A stretch of DNA of 43,951 bases, taken from the NCBI GenBank assembly GCA_945873955.1, contig CAMCFA010000014.1, positions 1 through 43,951 on the forward strand. The letters are read 5' to 3'. The position numbers and the translations under genes were made by a program. Shown in pieces: positions 38,644 through 43,951 of the stretch; position 1 is the first letter of the stretch; every line of letters starts with the position of its first letter. Below the pieces are notes generated by a model that searched no databases, was not told where the DNA came from, and saw only the letters and a program-made list of their open reading frames with translations. The DNA is from an uncultured Clostridia bacterium. Its GTDB lineage: Bacteria > Bacillota > Clostridia > Oscillospirales > Ruminococcaceae.

Positions 38644-39959
38644 TGAAGGGAAAAGCAACATTCACCCTGACCGAAGCCAAAACCGGAAGAATGGTGAAGC
38701 AGTTCACCGAGCACAACATGATCACCGACGCGGTAAAAAGGATCCTTGACCCGCCGGATCATACCGTGCTGTACAATTTCGACTACTGCGCTTCCCTGAA
38801 GAAGATGATGCCGATAAGCCAGACGCTGTTCGGCGGGATAATTCTTCTTGGCAACAACATAGAGGAAAGCGCGGGCAACGTAATGCTCACAAAGGACTGT
38901 ATCCCTATTGCGACCGCGGGGGGAGCGTATTCCGGCACAAATGTCATGAGGGGTTCGCTTAACGAAAACGAAAGCTATCAGACGGCAAACGGCTACCATT
39001 TCACATGGGATTTCGCAACTGACAAGGCTAACGGCACGATAAAGTGCGCGGCGCTCACCAGCAGGATATTCGGCAACACGGGCTTCGCAAACGAGGACTC
39101 CAGCGGCTGCCTTACTTTGAACCCGGAAAACATTTCAACAATTTCCACCACGACGGTGAAATATTTCAATGCCGAGGGGCAGTATGTCGGCACGTTTGAA
39201 AAGTATGTACACACCTATTTCAAGAGAATAAGCGGCAGCAAGAATCTGGAGTTCGTAAGGCTGAAAAGCCTTGACCCGACCGCTGTCGGCGTCAATGATG
39301 TGGTGGATATTTCATCATACGCGCAGCCGTATTTCAGCACAGAGGTCGAAATACCGATAAACTACGATCTGTATAACAGGTGGTTCTTAAATGTTTCGAC
39401 AAAGGTGCTGTATTTCTTCACGGACGCTTACTCCGACAATGGTCAGTACAAGGTGGGCTACGCCGGGATAAGCATGACGGACTTTTCCGTAGCCGACACC
39501 GGGACATGGGTGCTGTCGAAAACCTATTCGTCGCAGCGTGCTACCGCGATCTACGACGGCAAGCTCTTTGTGGCGGGAGATGAGAAGGTGGAAATATTCT
39601 CCTCCTCCGGAGAACTGCTGCGCAGTTACTCGCGCTCTCTGTCGCCGGCATGCTATTTCTATACGGTCAACGGAGTTTTGTATTTCACCGACGGCAGCAA
39701 GGTGATGATGGCGTATTACAACGGGGAATTATACACGTTCAATAATCCCAACGCTTACAGCTATATGTACTCAGCGGACATAGAGGCGCCCTATTTTGCT
39801 TCTGCATACGTCAATATTTATTCCAACCTCAGCGGAGTAAGCCAGAATCCTTATCTGGGACTTGCGTCCAACTTCCTTGCGACGATAAATAACCTCAGCG
39901 AGCCGCTAGAAAAGACCAACGAGCATACGCTGAAGATCACCTATGACATCACCAACTAA
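38643..39959 (+). CDS. Fibre-like or receptor-binding protein
   Basis: The N-terminus (KGKATFTLTEAKTGRMVKQF, then TEHNMITDAV) is the common attachment part of Clostridia phage fibre proteins. The remainder is beta-rich with repeated blades such as TAIYDGKLFVAGDEKVEIFS and YTVNGVLYFTDGSKVMMAYY, which look like a propeller-type receptor binder. The protein has 438 residues and is intact. It ends in a strong terminator. It probably decorates a particle and binds a cell surface; ligand unknown. Confidence 0.77.
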   Translation: MKGKATFTLTEAKTGRMVKQFTEHNMITDAVKRILDPPDHTVLYNFDYCASLKKMMPISQTLFGGIILLGNNIEESAGNVMLTKDCIPIATAGGAYSGTNVMRGSLNENESYQTANGYHFTWDFATDKANGTIKCAALTSRIFGNTGFANEDSSGCLTLNPENISTISTTTVKYFNAEGQYVGTFEKYVHTYFKRISGSKNLEFVRLKSLDPTAVGVNDVVDISSYAQPYFSTEVEIPINYDLYNRWFLNVSTKVLYFFTDAYSDNGQYKVGYAGISMTDFSVADTGTWVLSKTYSSQRATAIYDGKLFVAGDEKVEIFSSSGELLRSYSRSLSPACYFYTVNGVLYFTDGSKVMMAYYNGELYTFNNPNAYSYMYSADIEAPYFASAYVNIYSNLSGVSQNPYLGLASNFLATINNLSEPLEKTNEHTLKITYDITN

Positions 39960-39965
39960 AGTTTC

Positions 39966-39994
39966 AGCCCCCGAATCTTAATCGGGGGCTGTTG
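39966..39994 (+). terminator. Terminator after the capsid cluster
   Basis: AGCCCCCGA (39966-39974) pairs with TCGGGGGCT (39982-39990), followed by GTTGTTAT. It also lies at the 3' end of the convergent small gene. Confidence 0.8.
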
Positions 39995-40141
39995 TTATAC
40001 TTGTTCAGCGCTGTCCTGTTCCGCTTTTTCAAAGTAGCGGCATTGAGATACCGTAGAAGCTGCCGGGCGTGTGAGGTCGCACAGGGTGCAGAGTCCGTCG
40101 CTCTGCCAGCGGCAGTTTTCCTTGCATGGCACTAAATTCAT
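39995..40141 (-). CDS. Cys-rich small protein
   Basis: A 48-residue protein from an ATG at 40141 (SD GGGAGGCGC). It has the Cys pattern PCKENCRWQSDGLCTLCDL and a final SQCRYF. Proteins with this NLVPC-x-x-NC start are widespread in Clostridia and are often labelled, without proof, as hydroxymyristoyl-ACP dehydratase fragments. A small metal-binding fold is likely. No function known. Confidence 0.75.
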   Translation of the reverse strand: MNLVPCKENCRWQSDGLCTLCDLTRPAASTVSQCRYFEKAEQDSAEQV

Positions 40142-40184
40142 GCTGCGCCTCCCGAAAATGATTTGCAGGGATATTATGTGTGGC

Positions 40185-41063
40185 TCAGCCGGGATTATTC
40201 TGTGCAATTCTATCCTGCCGGAATACTACGGCAGAAATACCTGACAGCTGCTCCAGCGCTTCCTTGTGACCAAGCTCTATGCGCAGCGCCGCGTTTTCTC
40301 CGTCGAAATCCAGCGTACCCGCCTTGAGGAGTTTTTTATCAGTCCTGCCGAGGTTTATTTCCTCTGAGGGGACAAGCTCAATAAATTCCGCGTTATGGTA
40401 CTGTGAGAGATCCGCTCTTTCACTGCCGAGATAGGAGATGATGAACCGGCGTAAACCGATGTCGTACAGTGGTTTTACCGGGGTGTTGTCTGAGATCCCG
40501 CCGTCGCGGTAGTGATATCCGCCGATCTCCTCCGCCGGGAACACCGCCGGCAGCGCGCTTGAAGCGGAAAGATACCGCGGTATCTCATCAGCGGGGAACG
40601 CACTTATGTCGAAGTATTCCGGGACGCCGAGGTCGCTGTTGTGGCAGCAGACGAAGCAGGGCATTCCGCCGCCGGAAACGCAGGTGTGAACTCCGTTGTC
40701 CAAGATAAGCGAAACCAGCCCGCTGCGTGAGAAAATACCGCCGTTCACGAGCTGTTCCTTGTTCGGGAGGGTTATTGTGCGCTCCTCAGAGCCGAGGTAA
40801 TCCATGACCTTAAACAGCACCCGCCCGGCGGTCTCCACCGGGTCGGTGATAGTCTGCCGCCGCAATCCCGTCCATATCTGCTGTGCAAGGACTAAGTCCC
40901 CGCAGGCGAAAAGCGCAGCGTTCAGCGCACCGACGGACGTACCGGAAACGGCGGTGATCCTGCCGTCAATGCCAAGCTCCCGCAGAGCCTGCCACACGCC
41001 TATCTGATATGCGCCCCTGCCGCCACCGCCGCAGAGGATAAGTCCGATACCGGGATCATACAT
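40185..41063 (-). CDS. Patatin-like phospholipase
   Basis: Residues 12-17 hold the oxyanion loop GGGGRG and the nucleophile S43 lies in GTSVG. The paired aspartate is in YRDGGISDN. This 292-residue protein should hydrolyse acyl chains from membrane phospholipids. The start at 41063 is chosen because GAGG lies 8 bases upstream; an earlier GTG overlaps that SD. No signal peptide is present, so it likely acts from the cytoplasm. The dgkA gene upstream also concerns membrane lipids, which may be coincidence. Confidence 0.92.
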   Translation of the reverse strand: MYDPGIGLILCGGGGRGAYQIGVWQALRELGIDGRITAVSGTSVGALNAALFACGDLVLAQQIWTGLRRQTITDPVETAGRVLFKVMDYLGSEERTITLPNKEQLVNGGIFSRSGLVSLILDNGVHTCVSGGGMPCFVCCHNSDLGVPEYFDISAFPADEIPRYLSASSALPAVFPAEEIGGYHYRDGGISDNTPVKPLYDIGLRRFIISYLGSERADLSQYHNAEFIELVPSEEINLGRTDKKLLKAGTLDFDGENAALRIELGHKEALEQLSGISAVVFRQDRIAQNNPG

Positions 41064-41093
41064 AGCCGTCACCTCACAGTATTCTATGCGGTC

Positions 41094-41567
41094 TTACGGG
41101 TTTTTGTCATTTTTCTTGAATTTCTCCGGCAGGAACACGAAAAGAGCCGCGGCAGTGACCGCAGCGCCAAGAAAAACGAACCGCAGCGGCTCTGCGCAGA
41201 AATACGCGCTTACGGCGGCGAAACGTTCCATGTCCCAGAACAGCGCAACTCCGATTATCACCGCAAAGATCGCGGAAACCAGCACCGCGCCTGCCGCGCA
41301 GTCCTTGCAGCGGCGGATATTTTCGTCCTTTTCCGGTGAAACCTTGTCGCACAGGCGCTCAATAGACGTGTTGAAAAGCTCTGCCGAAAGCACTGCCGCG
41401 AACGTCAGCAGAAGCGCCGCCCATTCCCCGCGGGAAAGCTCATAGAACCTCAGCGCGAACCAGCTCACGAAGCAAACGCCGCAGATATGCACCCGGAAAT
41501 TCCGCTCGGTGAAGCCGTGGAAAACTCCGGCGGCGGCATAGGCGAAGCCTTTCAGAAAGCGCTTCAT
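41094..41567 (-). CDS. dgkA: Undecaprenol/diacylglycerol kinase (DgkA-type)
   Basis: A 157-residue membrane kinase. It contains the family signature AELFNTSIERLCD and a DCAAGAVLVSAIFAVIIG region, plus membrane helices flanking both. The Gram-positive members phosphorylate undecaprenol for envelope carrier recycling. The C-terminus is somewhat longer than usual, with two more hydrophobic segments (FVFLGAAVTAAALFVF). The start touches the ybeY stop, as in the common phoH-ybeY-dgkA operon. Confidence 0.93.
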   Translation of the reverse strand: MKRFLKGFAYAAAGVFHGFTERNFRVHICGVCFVSWFALRFYELSRGEWAALLLTFAAVLSAELFNTSIERLCDKVSPEKDENIRRCKDCAAGAVLVSAIFAVIIGVALFWDMERFAAVSAYFCAEPLRFVFLGAAVTAAALFVFLPEKFKKNDKNP

Positions 41568-42049
41568 CAGCCGTTCTCCCTTGTTATCCCCAGCTTGTCA
41601 AGAACCTTTTCCTGCTTGTCGAACATTTCCTTTTCTTCTTCCTCGCTGTTCACATGGTCGTAGCCAAGCAGGTGGAACAGCGAATGTGTGATGAGGAACG
41701 CCACCTCTCTGCGGTAGGAATGTCCTAATTCCTCCGCCTGCTGAGCCGCGCGTTCCAGTGAGATCACGATATCGCCAAGCATAATGGCGTCGTTGTCCGG
41801 GTCGATCTCGTAGCCGTCGTCGTCGCCCAGCGGGAATGAAAGCACGTCGGTCTCACGGTCGATACCGCGGTGCTCGTTGTTGAGTTCACGGATCCCCTCG
41901 TTGTCCACGAAGGTAACGGAAACCTCTGCGGTGTCGTCAATGCCCTCCTCCTCAAGAGCGGCGGCGGTGCATGCTTCTATCAGCTTTTCGACGTCCTGTG
42001 GCGGGTCGAGCTTGTCCTGTTCGTTGCTGAGAAATATCACTATTTTCAT
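41567..42049 (-). CDS. ybeY: Endoribonuclease YbeY
   Basis: YbeY matures 16S rRNA and takes part in ribosome quality control. The 160-residue protein has the zinc motif ITHSLFHLLGYDH near residue 120, where the usual HG is HS but the three His ligands are kept. The conserved REVAF helix and TDVLSFP strand are in place. SD GGAG lies close before the ATG, which overlaps the phoH stop (ATGA). Confidence 0.95.
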   Translation of the reverse strand: MKIVIFLSNEQDKLDPPQDVEKLIEACTAAALEEEGIDDTAEVSVTFVDNEGIRELNNEHRGIDRETDVLSFPLGDDDGYEIDPDNDAIMLGDIVISLERAAQQAEELGHSYRREVAFLITHSLFHLLGYDHVNSEEEEKEMFDKQEKVLDKLGITRENG

Positions 42050-43044
42050 ACGTTTCTCCTGTAAGGCGGTTTTTTCTGCTGTGCCGTATTAGCCTGATTG
42101 TAATTGTCGTAGGCACGGACGATATCCTGAACCAGACGGTGACGAACAACGTCCTTTTCGGTGAACCTGTTCTGGGCGATATCCTCTACGTTTTTCAGCA
42201 CCTTCAGCGCTTCGATCAGTCCGGATCTTGAGCTGTCCGGCAGGTCGATCTGGGTGATATCGCCGGTGATCACCATTTTGCTATTGAATCCCAGACGGGT
42301 GAGGAACATTTTCATCTGCTCACGGGTGGTGTTCTGGGCTTCGTCAAGAATGATGAAGCAGTCGTCCAGCGTGCGTCCTCTCATGTAGGCAAGGGGAGCG
42401 ACCTCGATAGAGCCGCGCTCCTGATGTTTTGCGAAAGCCTCCTGCCCGAACATCTCGAAAAGAGCGTCGTACAGCGGGCGGAGGTAGGGGTCTACCTTGT
42501 TCTGGAGGTCGCCGGGCAGGAAGCCCAGCTTTTCACCGGCTTCAACGGCGGGGCGGGTGAGGATTATGCGCTGAACCTCATGCGCCTTGAATGCGCTGAC
42601 CGCCAGCGCCACCGCGAGGTAGGTCTTTCCGGTGCCGGCGGGTCCTACGCCGAAGGTTATGGTTTTTTTGCGGATAAGGTCGCAGTACTTTTTCTGACCG
42701 AGGGTCTTGGGACGTATCGGCTTTCCGGCGTAGCTTACGCACACGCAGTCGGAGGATATGCTGTCCGCTTGGGATTCTGTGCCGTCGTTCACCATTGAGA
42801 TAACGTAACGGACGTTCTGCTCGTTTATCGGGTCGCCCTTGAAGTACATTCGCGACAGGGCTTCTATGCAGCGCTTAGCGGCGCTCACGGAGCTTGCGTC
42901 CTCGCCGGTGATCTTCACGTCGCTGCCCCGGCTGAACACAGTCACGCCGAAGGCTTTCTGTATAAGGTTTACGTTGCTGTCAAAGTCACCGAACAGCGCG
43001 TGGAGCTGTTCGAGATTTTCCATTGTGAGTGATTCTTCTGACAT
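42046..43044 (-). CDS. phoH: PhoH-like ATPase
   Basis: A 332-residue P-loop protein of the PhoH family. Walker A GPAGTGKT lies near residue 140, then RPAVEAGEKLGFLPGDL, and the Walker B area is DCFIILDEAQNTTREQM. An N-terminal KH-like part precedes it. The start at 43044 follows AAAGG. Role: RNA-related, probably with YbeY, its usual partner; details not known. Confidence 0.94.
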   Translation of the reverse strand: MSEESLTMENLEQLHALFGDFDSNVNLIQKAFGVTVFSRGSDVKITGEDASSVSAAKRCIEALSRMYFKGDPINEQNVRYVISMVNDGTESQADSISSDCVCVSYAGKPIRPKTLGQKKYCDLIRKKTITFGVGPAGTGKTYLAVALAVSAFKAHEVQRIILTRPAVEAGEKLGFLPGDLQNKVDPYLRPLYDALFEMFGQEAFAKHQERGSIEVAPLAYMRGRTLDDCFIILDEAQNTTREQMKMFLTRLGFNSKMVITGDITQIDLPDSSRSGLIEALKVLKNVEDIAQNRFTEKDVVRHRLVQDIVRAYDNYNQANTAQQKKPPYRRNV

Positions 43045-43122
43045 ATTGCGCCTTTCTTTTAAAGGTATTTTTTTATAATTATACACCCATACCGCCCGGT
43101 TGTCAATGAGAATAATTCCGTA

Positions 43123-43920
43123 TCATGCCGTAATTCCTGTTATCCCCAGAAGTCGCACGGCGTTGCGGTACAGAATGTCCTGCCGTTCCTGTTCGGTCAG
43201 CGGCAGTTTGTCGAACCGCTCCAGCTCGTCAACGGCGCTCCACATGGGGTAATCCGTGCCGAACATCACCCGGTCGGTGCCGAGGCTGCGGATAAGCGCG
43301 GCGGCGTGCTCCGGCGTCATTGCGTAAAGACTGCTGGAAAGGTCGGCGTATATCTGCCCGCCGGAGAAAAGCTCCGCGGCTTCGTCCCATTTCGTCCAGC
43401 CGGCAAGGTGAGCGCCGATTATCGTGAGCTTCGGGAAACGCTTCATGACGTTATACAGCCGCTTCGGGGAGGAGAAATCGTACCTGTTGTCGCCGACATG
43501 GAACAGTATCGGCAGTCTGCCCTCCGCCGCTTCGTATATCGGGAATGCGTGTTCGTCGTCAATGTTGAACTGCTGGAAATCCGGGTGGAGCTTTATTCCT
43601 TTAAGCCCCAGTGAAATTATGCGTTCGGTTTCAGCTTCGATACCGGGGAAGTCCGGGTGCAGCGCCCCGAAGCCCACGAACTCCCGCGGGTGGAGCTTCA
43701 CCTGTTCGGCAATAAAGCTGTTGATGTTGTGTACCTGCTCCGGCACGGTCGCCACAGATTGCACCAGCGCCATGTCGATACCGGCGCGGCGGTTTATTTC
43801 CAACAGGGAGCCAACCGTGCCGTCAAAGAGTACTCTCATGCCGTAGAATTGACTTATCCCGTCCGCCGCCCTAGCGGCGATCTTGTCCGGGAATATATGT
43901 GCATGTGCGTCGATTATCAT
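43123..43920 (-). CDS. Amidohydrolase family protein (Amidohydro_2)
   Basis: A 265-residue TIM-barrel metal enzyme. It has the N-terminal HAHIFP metal motif, a GLKGIKLHPDFQQ strand with a possible active lysine and His, ILFHVGDN, IIGAHLAG and the final MFGTDYPMW aspartate. Substrate not shown by sequence; the family includes decarboxylases and hydrolases. It lies 78 bases upstream of phoH and may be read from its own promoter. Confidence 0.9.
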   Translation of the reverse strand: MIIDAHAHIFPDKIAARAADGISQFYGMRVLFDGTVGSLLEINRRAGIDMALVQSVATVPEQVHNINSFIAEQVKLHPREFVGFGALHPDFPGIEAETERIISLGLKGIKLHPDFQQFNIDDEHAFPIYEAAEGRLPILFHVGDNRYDFSSPKRLYNVMKRFPKLTIIGAHLAGWTKWDEAAELFSGGQIYADLSSSLYAMTPEHAAALIRSLGTDRVMFGTDYPMWSAVDELERFDKLPLTEQERQDILYRNAVRLLGITGITA

Positions 43921-43937
43921 AGTATTTTCGCCTCCGG

Positions 43938-43951
43938 AAAATTGTAATTTA
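43938..43951. repeat. Third copy of AAATTGTAATTTA motif at the window edge
   Basis: AAAATTGTAATTTA matches copy 1 (32361) at 13 of 14 bases and the reverse complement of copy 2 (32717) at every position. It lies 18 bases upstream of the amidohydrolase start. The surrounding sequence is cut by the window end. Confidence 0.45.

Noticed and set aside
38643-39959. Diversity-generating retroelement acting on the fibre-like gene
   Set aside because: No reverse transcriptase gene and no template repeat were seen in the window.
1-43951. CRISPR array
   Set aside because: No regular 24-40 base repeats separated by unique spacers were found; the only phased arrays are the 10-bp repeats at 6665-6711 and the iterons near 9.3 kb.

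Overview
The window reads as a low-to-mid GC Clostridia chromosome, most likely Oscillospiraceae/Ruminococcaceae. This rests on the gram-positive style ffs-dnaX-ebfC-recR order, strong GGAGG ribosome binding sites, a phoH-ybeY-dgkA run, and phage families typical of that group (DUF2800, DUF2815, VapE-type primase, SNF2 helicase, DUF1492 regulator). The species cannot be named from the sequence alone.

Positions 1-24449 are one end of a prophage or prophage-derived element. The tyrosine integrase (23305-24423) abuts a 26-base tRNA-Gly 3' end (24424-24449), so this is one attachment junction; the other, with the intact tRNA, should lie left of base 1. Reading leftward on the minus strand are an early operon (19.7-18.0 kb), a replication/recombination module (17.9-7.1 kb), a late regulator, and a packaging/head start module (TerS, TerL, portal, MuF). 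A small protein, a tRNA-Met(CAU) and a single-TRD hsdS fragment follow. The lysogeny side reads rightward: a repressor without a peptidase domain, an ImmA-type metalloprotease, an HSDR_N-like nuclease-fold protein, a TIR-like effector and the integrase. Non-coding control elements are unusually legible: an early promoter (TTGACA-17-TATAAT) with a TTACG-N6-CGTAA operator in its spacer, a second operator by the repressor gene, a 10-bp phased repeat array next to the late promoter, an iteron-type candidate origin beside the primase gene, and two short plus-strand promoter-terminator units that could make tiny antisense RNAs.

Positions 24522-32320 are ordinary chromosome: rhomboid protease, MATE transporter, then the ffs-dnaX-ebfC-comEC-recR block on the minus strand. 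comEC lies between ebfC and recR and its C-terminal metallo-beta-lactamase-like domain has lost the metal-binding motif.

Positions 32860-39959 hold a second, compact phage-like operon on the plus strand: portal, scaffold-like protein, major capsid protein, two connector-like proteins, a 48-residue protein, a small tail-like protein, a tail-hub-like protein and a fibre-like protein. All reading frames are intact and tightly spaced, but there is no terminase, protease, tail tube, tape measure, lysis or integrase gene. A 263-base structured-looking gap precedes the capsid gene. With its stem-rich leader region this is the best candidate for an undescribed system, perhaps a domesticated capsid or a satellite needing a helper; a decayed prophage is the main alternative.

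Positions 39995-43951 are chromosome again, all minus strand: a Cys-rich small protein, patatin-like phospholipase, DgkA, YbeY, PhoH-like ATPase and an amidohydrolase.
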